This document shows, one piece after another, positions 1-6,159 of a stretch of DNA of 24,035 nt. The stretch covers positions 1-24,035 of the IMG/VR virus record IMGVR_UViG_3300044641_006456; one strand, written 5' to 3'. Each line of letters begins with the position of its first letter. The stretch's first letter is position 1. The stretch is from a virus. Below the pieces are notes generated by a model, which was given only the letters and a program-made list of their open reading frames with translations, did not search any database and was not told where the DNA came from. Made by a program: the position numbers and the translations under genes.

Positions 1-17
1 GAGACATGCGGGCATTG

Positions 18-365
18 TCAACCAGAACTGGATGGGTGAGGGTAAAAAAGTTCGGAAGGTTTAGTTAGATGGCCGCCGGCTGGGATGTCCTGTTGCACGG
101 GGAGCGCAGCGCCAGCGGTCGGATGGACCTCGGGGATGGGCGTCTGGTGCGCGGGTGGGTCAGGCAGCCAGTCGGGCTCGGGGTCCGGGTCAGCTGTGAG
201 GTGGTCGGCGAGGGTCCATTGGGCTCTGATCAAATCCTCAAAACATCTTTCGAGCAGCGGCGACGTGCCTGCGAAATGGAGCTTTCCGTCCGGACCGCAA
301 ACCATCTCCCACCGCAGATATCCATCGGCGGTTGACTCGATTGTGATGCGTAAGGGTTGAGTCAT
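18..365 (-). CDS. Hypothetical protein, 115 aa, proline-rich C-terminus
   Basis: I do not recognise this protein. Residues 1-60 look like a small compact domain (starting MTQPLRITIE, with a WEMVCGPDGK stretch), and the C-terminal half is rich in Pro, Asp and Glu (PDPEPDWLPDPP) and probably disordered. I chose the ATG at 365 over the upstream GTG at 458 because the longer form would run through the structured element at 384-510. No clear Shine-Dalgarno sequence precedes 365, and the stem-loop at 384-405 ends 18 bases upstream of the start codon. It is the last gene of the leftward early block in this window. Confidence 0.6.
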   Translation of the reverse strand: MTQPLRITIESTADGYLRWEMVCGPDGKLHFAGTSPLLERCFEDLIRAQWTLADHLTADPDPEPDWLPDPPAHQTPIPEVHPTAGAALPVQQDIPAGGHLTKPSELFYPHPSSSG

Positions 366-383
366 TTGTTGTTCTTGTGTAGT

Positions 384-510
384 ACCTCTGACTCGGTGCA
401 GAGGTCGTTGCGCTGCGGAGCACGGCGGTGGGTTGCGGAGGTGAGCGATGCGATGCACGGCGGCGGTGGTAGGTCAACCCACCAGAGAGCCGGGACTCTG
501 TGTTGGGTTG
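384..510. ncRNA. Structured RNA-like element, copy A
   Basis: This non-coding stretch holds two perfect stem-loops. The first has arms at 384-390 and 399-405 (7 bp) and the loop ACTCGGTG at 391-398. The second has arms at 475-481/504-510 (7 bp) and 483-487/496-500 (5 bp) around an 8-base loop. It shares the loop ACTCGGTG, a GCGATGC word (447-453) and a GGGACT word (492-497) with copies B and C. It lies directly before the start of the 18-365 gene. Which strand is transcribed is unresolved: flanking genes are leftward, but wobble pairs in copies B and C favour the + strand. Confidence 0.6.
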
Positions 511-512
511 GT

Positions 513-624
513 GCCCTCAACTCGGTGTGGGGGCCTAGGCTTTGCGGGGCGAAGTGGCGCGGTGCGATGCGACGCGGAGCAATGCGGCGGCCCTGGGACT
601 TACACCTCGGAAGGAAGCCCAGGG
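513..624. ncRNA. Structured RNA-like element, copy B
   Basis: The stem-loop at 513-519/528-534 has 7 bp including one T517-G530 wobble and the invariant loop ACTCGGTG (520-527). A CTTTGCGG word follows, then GCGATGC. The distal hairpin has a perfect CCCTGGG (591-597) / CCCAGGG (618-624) stem enclosing the words GGGACTTACACCT and CCT-N4-AGG. It ends right next to the stop codon of the 626-1132 gene. It aligns along its whole length with copy C. The T-G pair forms only in + strand RNA; on the - strand it would be an A-C mismatch. Confidence 0.65.
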
Positions 625-625
625 A

Positions 626-1132
626 TTACTTCAGCTTGGGAGCCTCTCTGCCCTCCCGGCGCAGCTTGCGAAGCATCGTCTGGGCCCCATGGGTGGAAGC
701 AAGAACGAAGCTATGTGTACGCAATCGGCTTTCGTGTTCACGCAACGCGGCAGAGCTGAGCTGTGTCTCGTCAACCGCTGCGATCAGTCTGCCGGTGTTC
801 TTGGCGTGCTGGCGCAGACCGGCGAAAGCACGGTCGGAGAGGTAACGACTGGCCTCTTCGTCGTTGAGAACATTGAGCCCGGTGTTTTTAGTGTTGATAA
901 CGAGAGGGGGAAGGTCCAGTGCGTTACGGCGTGCGTCGATCCAGTCGCGAACTCGGACGAGAGTTTGGGGCATGTGTGCCGCTTTGGCTAGATCTTCGTT
1001 GCCGTGCTCGTCGATCCAGTTCTGATAAACCTCGGGTTTGAGCAAAGCGTAGAAGTTCCAAACGACGTCGGCCTCGATGCGGTCTCCTTTGCGCAGGTTG
1101 ATGTAGTCAATTGTGGCGTTATGAGTTTCCAT
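626..1132 (-). CDS. Hypothetical phage protein, 168 aa
   Basis: I do not recognise the family. The protein has no obvious membrane segment or signal peptide. It is predicted by eye to be mostly helical, with a central stretch LPPLVINTKNTGL followed by charged helices and a very basic end (LRKLRREGREAPKLK), which would suit nucleic-acid binding. The ATG at 1132 overlaps the TGA of the upstream gene in a TGATG arrangement, with GAGGAGG as ribosome-binding site, so the two genes are translationally coupled. A GTG immediately upstream (1135) is the alternative start. Copy B of the structured element begins 1 base after its stop codon. Coupling suggests that it works with the RAMP-like protein encoded just upstream. 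Confidence 0.7.
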   Translation of the reverse strand: METHNATIDYINLRKGDRIEADVVWNFYALLKPEVYQNWIDEHGNEDLAKAAHMPQTLVRVRDWIDARRNALDLPPLVINTKNTGLNVLNDEEASRYLSDRAFAGLRQHAKNTGRLIAAVDETQLSSAALREHESRLRTHSFVLASTHGAQTMLRKLRREGREAPKLK

Positions 1133-1800
1133 CACTCGGCCTCCTCAAATGAGAGCGGGGTGAAATCAGTAACAGAAAAGCGGCCGAAACGCCCGCCCTT
1201 AGGGCTGCCAGGGCGCCAGGCTCCCAAGCCTTCAGCTACTCCTGCGCGATCAAGAATCTTGACAAAATCCCGTTCTCCCATGATTTCGTCGTTAATCAGC
1301 ACGCGGAAGCGGACGCTCCATTCAGGGAACATGACGCGGATAGCCATGTTCCCTCTGCCATTAGGGCGGCAACTGTAGAAACGCCCATCTTTGAGCATGG
1401 CGCGGGCTTCTCGCGGGCCGTTGTATGTAATTGGGGAGTCGTTCTCCACGATTGTGGAGCGTGAGACGTCTTTACCAAGCTTCCACGCCGTTGCAGCATC
1501 ACGCAAACAGCGCTGCAAGTTGGGAGCGGGAAGAATCGGATCAGCGTAGTTCTCGAAAACATCGCAGCCATCTGTCTCTGAAGGGTGCTGGACCGCACCT
1601 TCGTGTTTCCAGTAGCCGCTGAAAAGCCAATGAAAGTTGCGCATTGAACGCTCTACGCGGAGCTCTCGCTTCTTCTGCGGGATCTTGTGGTACCAGCCAA
1701 GGATGTCAGCTGGAGTGCCGAGTTGATCGATTGTGCAATTGTTAGAGCAGAGCAAAGGTGCTGTGCCTGTTAGCTCTACTGAATAGCGGAGAAAAGCCAT
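1132..1800 (-). CDS. Phage protein with RAMP-like glycine-rich C-terminus
   Basis: This 222-aa protein has the layout of a conserved but uncharacterised phage family as I remember it: an N-terminal beta strand ending TGTAPLL, a central segment PAPNLQRCLRDAA with a following GKDVSR, then YNGPREARAML, and a C-terminal GLGAWRPGSPKGGRFGRFSV. That last glycine-rich stretch resembles the G-rich loop of RAMP/ferredoxin-like RNA-binding proteins (Cas5, Cas6 and Cas7 superfamily); this is an inference from pattern only. The ATG at 1800 has GAGGAA upstream. Copy C of the structured element lies 30 bases 5' of this start, and copy B lies just past the coupled downstream gene. There is no CRISPR array here, so a CRISPR role is not implied. 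Confidence 0.65.
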   Translation of the reverse strand: MAFLRYSVELTGTAPLLCSNNCTIDQLGTPADILGWYHKIPQKKRELRVERSMRNFHWLFSGYWKHEGAVQHPSETDGCDVFENYADPILPAPNLQRCLRDAATAWKLGKDVSRSTIVENDSPITYNGPREARAMLKDGRFYSCRPNGRGNMAIRVMFPEWSVRFRVLINDEIMGERDFVKILDRAGVAEGLGAWRPGSPKGGRFGRFSVTDFTPLSFEEAE

Positions 1801-1829
1801 TGATGGTGAGTTCCTCGTAGGGGTTGGGG

Positions 1830-1957
1830 TCCCCGACTCGGTGCGGGGAGCTGTGCTTTGCGGCGCACCGCTGTGCGGGGCCGTGCGCCGCGCTGCAAGG
1901 CGATGCAGGGTGCCGCAAAACCAGGGACTTACACCTAAAAAGGAGGCCCAGAGCTTG
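1830..1957. ncRNA. Structured RNA-like element, copy C
   Basis: It fills the gap between thyX and the gene starting at 1800. The first stem-loop is 1830-1835/1844-1849 (6 bp, GC-rich) with the invariant loop ACTCGGTG (1836-1843). The second is a perfect 9-bp arm 1860-1868/1883-1891. The distal part has the words GGGACTTACACCT and CCT-AAAA-AGG and a possible 5-bp closing stem 1921-1925/1953-1957 that needs one G-T wobble. The GCGATGC word is at 1900-1906. It aligns with copy B over about 130 bases. It ends a few bases after the thyX stop codon. Confidence 0.65.
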
Positions 1958-1960
1958 GTG

Positions 1961-2584
1961 CTATGGCCAAGCCGCTTCAGCGATGGTGGGGAATTGGGTA
2001 GTAAAAATTGCTTTGCACTCTGTGGCGAGCTCGCGGTGTTCGAGTTGGGTGCCGGGGTCGCAACGGACGTCGATGTAGTGGATCCAGCTGCGCAGCGTGC
2101 CGTGCATGTACAGCGTGGTGGGGGTGCAGAGCGGCAGGATGCGGCGGGCGGTTTCTTTGGCGACGCCCTCGGTGAGCATGTCTTCGTAGAGGAGGAAGGC
2201 GTCACCGATGACGCGGCCGAGACGAAGGTCCCAGTAGGACTTCATCGCGAAGGGGATGGTGTCCAGGCTGTTTTGACGGTTGGTGGTGTCTTGGAGACGC
2301 TGGGGCGGGCACTCGGCCAGGGTGGTGCGGGCGTAGCGGGTTGAGTACTCCTGGAAGGAGAAGCTGCGGTGGCGCAGGAGTTGGGCCGCGATGTCGCGCT
2401 CGGTTTCGAGGCGGAGGCAGAGCGAGGCCATCTCGAAGGGGGACCAGTGGCGGTGCGCGATGAGGTAGCGCAGCAGCTTGGGTCCGGTGTCCCAGTTGTC
2501 GGCGTTGTCGGGGTTGCTGACGCGGGCCATCTTGACAATGAGGCGCTCGGCGTCGGGGGTGCAGTGGACGAACTCGGCGGGCAT
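1961..2584 (-). CDS. thyX: FAD-dependent thymidylate synthase
   Basis: ThyX methylates dUMP to dTMP using methylenetetrahydrofolate, with NADPH and FAD, replacing ThyA. The 207-aa length fits the family. The signature RHR-X7-S is present at residues 71-81 (RHRSFSFQEYS), followed by TRY, and the C-terminal part carries the SWIHYIDVRCDPGTQLEHRE segment typical of ThyX. The ATG at 2584 lies 3 bases after the stop of the upstream 83-aa gene, so it belongs to the leftward operon with the dNMP kinase. The two enzymes give consecutive steps towards dTTP for phage replication. The structured element copy C begins right after its stop. Confidence 0.96.
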   Translation of the reverse strand: MPAEFVHCTPDAERLIVKMARVSNPDNADNWDTGPKLLRYLIAHRHWSPFEMASLCLRLETERDIAAQLLRHRSFSFQEYSTRYARTTLAECPPQRLQDTTNRQNSLDTIPFAMKSYWDLRLGRVIGDAFLLYEDMLTEGVAKETARRILPLCTPTTLYMHGTLRSWIHYIDVRCDPGTQLEHRELATECKAIFTTQFPTIAEAAWP

Positions 2585-2587
2585 GCG

Positions 2588-2839
2588 TCAGGGCTTGCGG
2601 AAGCTGATCGGTTTGGAGGAACAGTGCAGCTGGGGGACACGCCAGGTGGTGCCGTCCCGGTGGTACAGGCGGAGGTGGGGGAAGCCGAGCCAGAGTTCGC
2701 CGCCGATGACGGTGAGGACTTCGTCGAGGGGCCAGCCTTTGATGTAGACGAGCTCGCCGAGTTGGAAGCGCCAGGGGTAGGTGCGGATGTCGCCGGGCTC
2801 GGGGGCCAGGGTTACGGATTTGGTGGGGATGGGGGGCAT
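2588..2839 (-). CDS. Hypothetical small protein, 83 aa, beta-rich
   Basis: This small protein is packed between dNMP kinase and thyX in the same leftward operon, with gaps of 2 and 3 bases. The sequence is beta-rich and aromatic, with a segment FQLGELVYIKGWPLDEVLTV and then GFPHLRLYHRDGTTWRVP, which looks like a small SH3-like barrel. That fold is an inference. I chose the ATG at 2839 because longer in-frame forms would run inside the kinase gene. No function can be assigned. Confidence 0.7.
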   Translation of the reverse strand: MPPIPTKSVTLAPEPGDIRTYPWRFQLGELVYIKGWPLDEVLTVIGGELWLGFPHLRLYHRDGTTWRVPQLHCSSKPISFRKP

Positions 2840-2841
2840 GG

Positions 2842-3417
2842 TTAGACGGCGATGGATTGGGGGGTCAGGATTTGTTGGATGCGCTCGTAGAGGTTGAGCA
2901 AGGTGCCGTCGTTGAGGATGCGGCGGTCGAAGAGGGGGTAGTTGTCGAGGGAGCCCTCGGAGGAGTGGCTGGTGCCGCGCTCGGTGTGGGGGCGGGTGAC
3001 GCACCAGATTTCGCCGCCGAGACGGCGGATCAGGGCGGCTTCGTTGGGGTAGCGGATGTCGTCGCAGACGACGTTGAAGCCGTTGTTGAGTTGGCGGGTG
3101 GCGGCGTGCTCCCAGCACATCAGCCAGAGCTCGGGGTGGATGCAGTCGCGGCCCCACTCCGTGCCGAGGGTTTGGAGGATGTGGCGGAGGTTGGTTTTGA
3201 TGCCGGGGATGGTGTCGCCTTTGCCGTACTCGAGGAGGCGGTTGATGGTGTCGAGGTCGTGGCCGAGTTCCATCAGCAGGACCGTGGCCATGCGCTTGAT
3301 GGGGTGGGCGAAGGAGATGGTTTCGTAGCCCGCGTCGATCAGGTAGCGGGCGATGGTGGTTTTGCCGGAGCGGGGGGCCGGGCTGTAGAGGCCGATCAGA
3401 CGGGGTGGGGTGCGCAT
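2842..3417 (-). CDS. Deoxynucleoside monophosphate kinase
   Basis: This 191-aa P-loop protein resembles phage dNMP kinases (T4 gp1 type), which convert dNMPs to dNDPs with ATP. The nucleotide-binding loop reads GLYSPAPRSGKTT at residues 9-21. The GKT is intact, but the first glycine of the classic GxxxxGK pattern is replaced by proline, which I recall being common in these phage enzymes. Further family features are LQTLGTEWGRD near residues 84-94, and CDDIRYPNEA near 118-127, where the Walker B-like aspartates sit. With thyX 250 bp downstream it forms a dTTP supply unit. Its start at 3417 follows the upstream stop (3425) by 7 bases. Confidence 0.85.
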   Translation of the reverse strand: MRTPPRLIGLYSPAPRSGKTTIARYLIDAGYETISFAHPIKRMATVLLMELGHDLDTINRLLEYGKGDTIPGIKTNLRHILQTLGTEWGRDCIHPELWLMCWEHAATRQLNNGFNVVCDDIRYPNEAALIRRLGGEIWCVTRPHTERGTSHSSEGSLDNYPLFDRRILNDGTLLNLYERIQQILTPQSIAV

Positions 3418-3424
3418 GACTGGG

Positions 3425-3820
3425 TTACTCGGGGAAGGAGGGGTCGAGGATTCCGAGGAGGGCGAGGTGCATTGCGACGCCGGCTTTGCGGTAGATCTCG
3501 GGGGGTTTGCCCCCGTTTTTGGGGTCGCCGAGGATTGACCAGAGGAGCGAGGTGTATTGGCAGACGATCAAGTTGGCGTTGCTCTCTTCGACGAAGAGGG
3601 CGACCAGGCTGGAGAGGGCGTGGTTGGCGAGGAGGTCGGGGTTGATGCCGAGCTCGGTGAGTTCGTCGCTGAGGGCGCGGAGTTCGGGGGAGTCGCCGTC
3701 AAAACTGGGGCCCAGCAGCGTGTAGAAGCTGAGCTCGCGGCGGCTGGCGATTTGGCCGATGAGCGAGCCGGCGATGGCGGAACTCAGGTATTCCTCGACC
3801 TTGTTTTGTTCGCGCTTCAT
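3425..3820 (-). CDS. Hypothetical protein, 131 aa
   Basis: I do not recognise this protein. It is mostly helical by eye, with a hydrophobic NHALSSLVALFVEESNANL segment that is amphipathic and not clearly transmembrane. The ATG at 3820 overlaps the stop of the exonuclease gene by 4 bases (ATGA), and GGAGG stands about 10 bases upstream, so it is coupled to the exonuclease. A partner or accessory role for the nuclease is possible but rests only on this coupling. Confidence 0.7.
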   Translation of the reverse strand: MKREQNKVEEYLSSAIAGSLIGQIASRRELSFYTLLGPSFDGDSPELRALSDELTELGINPDLLANHALSSLVALFVEESNANLIVCQYTSLLWSILGDPKNGGKPPEIYRKAGVAMHLALLGILDPSFPE

Positions 3821-4560
3821 CGTTTTGACCTCCGGGCTCGGCTGAAGGTGAAGCGCTTCAGCCGGGCGAGGAAGTGTTTGTAGAGCTGTTCGAGGGCCCG
3901 GGCGTCGAGGGTCTCGATCTGCGGAGGGGAGTCCGCGATGGCGATGACGATCTTGGCCTGGGTGATGTGCAGGCCCAGGTGGCCGTAGACGTAGTTCGCT
4001 GCGGCGGTGTACGCGGCGCATTGCAGCGAGTACTCGTAAATCTTGTCGGGCTTGCGGGGGGTGTCAGCCGTTTTCCAGTCGAGCAATGTCGGTTGGAGAC
4101 CGTCTTCGGCGAGGTAGGCGAGGCAGTCGAGCGTGCCGGCGAAGCCGTCGGGGTGCCAGATCGCGCCCTCAAGGAGGAGCGGTGCGTCGACGGTGGTGAG
4201 GAAGGACTTGGTGCTCTTCCAGTAGGGGGTCTGGAGGAAGTCGAAGCCGGGCTCGGTGCCGTCGGTGAGGTACCGCTCGATTGCTAGGTGGTGGTTGTTG
4301 CCCCGGAAGCAGGCCAGGGAACTGATGAAGTCAGCGCGCTCGTGGCCGACGGATTCGCGCCAGGCTTCGAGGCCGGAGTTGTCGCGGGAGCCGGAGAGGA
4401 TCGTGGTGACCGAGGGGCAGGAGCCGACGGGGGTGGCGTAGAGACGCTCGTCGCCCTCGTGGGAGCGGACAGGCTCGTAGCGGGGGAGAGCCCGGAGACG
4501 TTCAGTCAGTGATGGCGTAGTCAATGCCGGGCTGGGGGAGCAGGAGGTCGTTGGGTTCAC
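3817..4560 (-). CDS. PD-(D/E)XK exonuclease (RecB/Cas4/MGME1-like)
   Basis: This 247-aa protein shows the PD-(D/E)XK nuclease core in order: a helix with GNNHHLAIERYL (about residues 86-97), the acidic strand GFAGTLDCLAYL (about 140-150, catalytic Asp), LLDWKTADTP (about 160, the D/E-X-K motif) and YSLQCAAYTAA (the conserved Gln and Tyr helix). The layout matches phage exonucleases related to RecB, Cas4 and mitochondrial MGME1, which degrade DNA ends or process replication intermediates. The GTG at 4560 has GGAG 10 bases upstream and overlaps the end of the HTH gene by 59 bases. A TTG at 4524 is an alternative. It is followed in ATGA overlap by the 131-aa gene. Confidence 0.85.
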   Translation of the reverse strand: MNPTTSCSPSPALTTPSLTERLRALPRYEPVRSHEGDERLYATPVGSCPSVTTILSGSRDNSGLEAWRESVGHERADFISSLACFRGNNHHLAIERYLTDGTEPGFDFLQTPYWKSTKSFLTTVDAPLLLEGAIWHPDGFAGTLDCLAYLAEDGLQPTLLDWKTADTPRKPDKIYEYSLQCAAYTAAANYVYGHLGLHITQAKIVIAIADSPPQIETLDARALEQLYKHFLARLKRFTFSRARRSKR

Positions 4561-4756
4561 AACCGAACAGCTCCAGCAGCGCTGTGAAGACCTCGGGGTC
4601 GAGGTAGCGGCTGCGGCCGAAGCGGATGCGGTTGAGCGTGTTCAGCGAGACGCCGAGTTCTGTGGCCAGTCGAGGCGTCGACCAACCGCGCTTGAACGCA
4701 CAGTGCTCGACATTTCGTGCGTAGACGTGCAGGAGAGGCGGCTGGTTCGCGGACAT
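4502..4756 (-). CDS. Helix-turn-helix (XRE/Cro-like) DNA-binding protein
   Basis: This 84-aa protein carries a single XRE-type helix-turn-helix: WSTPRLATELGVSLNTLNRIRFGRS, followed by PEVFTALLELFGCEPNDLLLP, which is the usual helix 4 and 5 of Cro/CI-like regulators. I preferred the ATG at 4756; a GTG two codons upstream (4762) is the alternative. It has no good Shine-Dalgarno sequence. It lies after a terminator-like hairpin (4785-4808) that separates it from the SSB gene. The target operator is not visible in this window. Confidence 0.85.
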   Translation of the reverse strand: MSANQPPLLHVYARNVEHCAFKRGWSTPRLATELGVSLNTLNRIRFGRSRYLDPEVFTALLELFGCEPNDLLLPQPGIDYAITD

Positions 4757-4784
4757 GGGCACAAAGGTTTTGCCAACAGTATCG

Positions 4785-4808
4785 AAAAGGGCGGGTTACG
4801 GCCCGCCC
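4785..4808 (-). terminator. Leftward terminator/attenuator after the SSB gene
   Basis: A perfect 7-bp GC stem, GGGCGGG (4789-4795) / CCCGCCC (4802-4808), with a 6-base loop is followed on the - strand by four T residues. It sits 20 bases past the SSB stop codon. It would cut transcripts so that the SSB, needed in large amounts, is made above the downstream genes. Confidence 0.65.
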
Positions 4809-4827
4809 CGTTCAGGAACTGGTGAAC

Positions 4828-5367
4828 TCAGGCAGCAGCTTCAGCCCAAGGGTCGTCGCCATCGAACAAGGCTTTCAAGTTGCAGGTCAGGTTCTCGAAA
4901 GCGGTGGCCATGTCCTTGGTGACGGACTTCGGCGGGGCAGCGACGAGGGAGTACTCGGTCTCTTTGCCTTCACCGGTCTTGTTGATCTTGATGTCGTAGC
5001 CGGTGGGGTCGCCGTAGTCCTCGTCCTTGATGAACTTGAACAGTTGGTCCATCAGGGTGCGCTGGGTGATCTCCAGGATCTTGAAGTCACCGGCCTCGTA
5101 GTCGTAGACCACGCCGGCCAGGAAGCGCTTGAGCGTGACTTTGCCGCTCAGGTCGGGAGCCAGGTTCGGGGGGAGTTCGGCGGGCTTGGCTTCCCAGCGG
5201 ATTGGTTTCTTGTCGATGGTCCAGGCGCTGTAACCCGTGATGCCTTCACCGAAGAAGCGGAGACGCTTTTCGCCGGTGAGTTTGGCGGGGTTCAGGTAGC
5301 GACCGTTGCTCGAAGACTCCTTGGAGATCTCTTCGACAAGGTCGAGGGAAAGGAATGCGGATGTCAT
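4828..5367 (-). CDS. Phage single-stranded DNA-binding protein
   Basis: This 179-aa protein has the outline of a phage SSB: an N-terminal motif GRYLNPAKL..GEKRLRFFGEGITGYSAWT typical of OB-fold phage SSBs, a basic and aromatic core, and an acidic tail ending FDGDDPWAEAAA, the kind of tip that recruits replication partners. Its position between the exonuclease and small DNA-binding proteins fits replication. Start ATG at 5367 overlaps the upstream stop (ATGA). A terminator follows. I cannot align it, so the SSB call rests on pattern and context. Confidence 0.75.
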   Translation of the reverse strand: MTSAFLSLDLVEEISKESSSNGRYLNPAKLTGEKRLRFFGEGITGYSAWTIDKKPIRWEAKPAELPPNLAPDLSGKVTLKRFLAGVVYDYEAGDFKILEITQRTLMDQLFKFIKDEDYGDPTGYDIKINKTGEGKETEYSLVAAPPKSVTKDMATAFENLTCNLKALFDGDDPWAEAAA

Positions 5368-5558
5368 GGGGCGTCAGATGCCGAGGTGACTGGGATGGCG
5401 GCGGCGGTGGCGTGGTTCCGAATGATCTGCTCGCAGACCTCGGAGGGGGAAGAGCCAGAGCTGTGTGCCAGGTCGACCAGATGAGTGTGTGCGGTGTCCG
5501 TGAGATACAGATGCCGTTTGCGCTTGAGCTCGCCGTAAAGACGGTGCTTGGTGCTCAC
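5364..5558 (-). CDS. Small putative ribbon-helix-helix protein, 64 aa
   Basis: This short protein starts with a basic strand region (KRKRHLYLTDTAHTHL) and continues with LAHSSGSSPSEVCEQIIRNH, resembling the strand-helix-helix of CopG/Arc-type DNA-binding proteins, which often act as autoregulators. The start is a GTG at 5558. It overlaps the SSB start by 4 bases, so it is translated together with SSB and may regulate the operon. No operator was identified. Confidence 0.65.
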   Translation of the reverse strand: MSTKHRLYGELKRKRHLYLTDTAHTHLVDLAHSSGSSPSEVCEQIIRNHATAAAIPVTSASDAP

Positions 5559-5604
5559 TCGGAAGGGTCGACTGAAGTCAGCCTAAGCAGGTTGGCCCGT
5601 GATG

Positions 5605-6072
5605 TCAACCGAATTTGGATGCAGATTTGAGGAGGGCTGTCAGTACGAGCTCGGCCCCAGTCATGCCGCGGGCTTTGGCCGCTTTCCGGATTTGGTGAGC
5701 GGCCTCGGGGTGGAGTTTGACGTTGACGTTGCGCCTGGCCAGCTCTGGGTGGTCGTGCTCAGCGCCGGCGAGGCTGAACACAGCGCGACCGCAGGGGCTC
5801 AGAGCGATTGGGATGACAGTGTTTTCGTGGGCGTAGGGGTCTGATTTCCAGGCGCGGAAGTCAGCGATGTATGGGCCCAGATGGCGGTAATGCTGGCGGC
5901 CACACAGCAGGGTGTGCATTTCCCCGCTTTCGTCGTCTTCATAGATGAGGCGGACGAACTCCTGGTCCGATTCACCGATGAATTCGATGTCAAAAAGGTG
6001 TTTGTACTCCCAGTTGATCGCCTGCAGCGGTCGGGAAGCGTGTGCCGGGGCGAATAAGGAGGTGACGTCCAC
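5605..6072 (-). CDS. Hypothetical protein with C-terminal RHH-like segment, 155 aa
   Basis: The first 110 residues are not recognisable (contains FDIEFIGESDQEFVRLIYEDDESGEMHTLLCG). The last 45 residues, VNVKLHPEAAHQIRKAAKARGMTGAELVLTALLK, look like a ribbon-helix-helix DNA-binding unit with an amphipathic strand followed by two helices. The start is a GTG at 6072 without a strong ribosome-binding site. It heads the leftward group that continues into the 64-aa gene and SSB after a 46-base gap. Role unknown; a DNA-binding regulator is possible. Confidence 0.65.
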   Translation of the reverse strand: MDVTSLFAPAHASRPLQAINWEYKHLFDIEFIGESDQEFVRLIYEDDESGEMHTLLCGRQHYRHLGPYIADFRAWKSDPYAHENTVIPIALSPCGRAVFSLAGAEHDHPELARRNVNVKLHPEAAHQIRKAAKARGMTGAELVLTALLKSASKFG

Positions 6073-6159
6073 GAACTAGAAGCAGTCCCCTCAATCTAGC
6101 CGCCCCATATGGTGTGCAAGGAGCCGTTGACACCACAGATGGTGGCGCGGTGCGCGGAT

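Noticed and set aside
69-477. Rightward reading frames over the first 800 bases
   Set aside because: They are antisense to or overlap the leftward gene and the structured elements, have low-complexity composition and no ribosome-binding sites.
1132-1800. CRISPR-Cas gene because of the RAMP-like loop
   Set aside because: No repeat-spacer array and no other cas gene is in the window; the PD-(D/E)XK nuclease is of the phage exonuclease type.
590-1957. Group II intron or tracrRNA identity for the structured elements (GGTGTAAGTCCC and CACCGAGT words on the - strand)
   Set aside because: The words resemble pieces of group II domain I and of the guide-RNA 3' hairpin, but there is no GUGYG start, no domain V, no reverse transcriptase, no Cas9 and no CRISPR array.
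2977-2996. Fourth copy of the ACTCGGTG element (CTCGGTGTGGGGGC)
   Set aside because: It lies inside the kinase coding sequence, lacks the first loop base and the 5' stem, and is explained by the codons.
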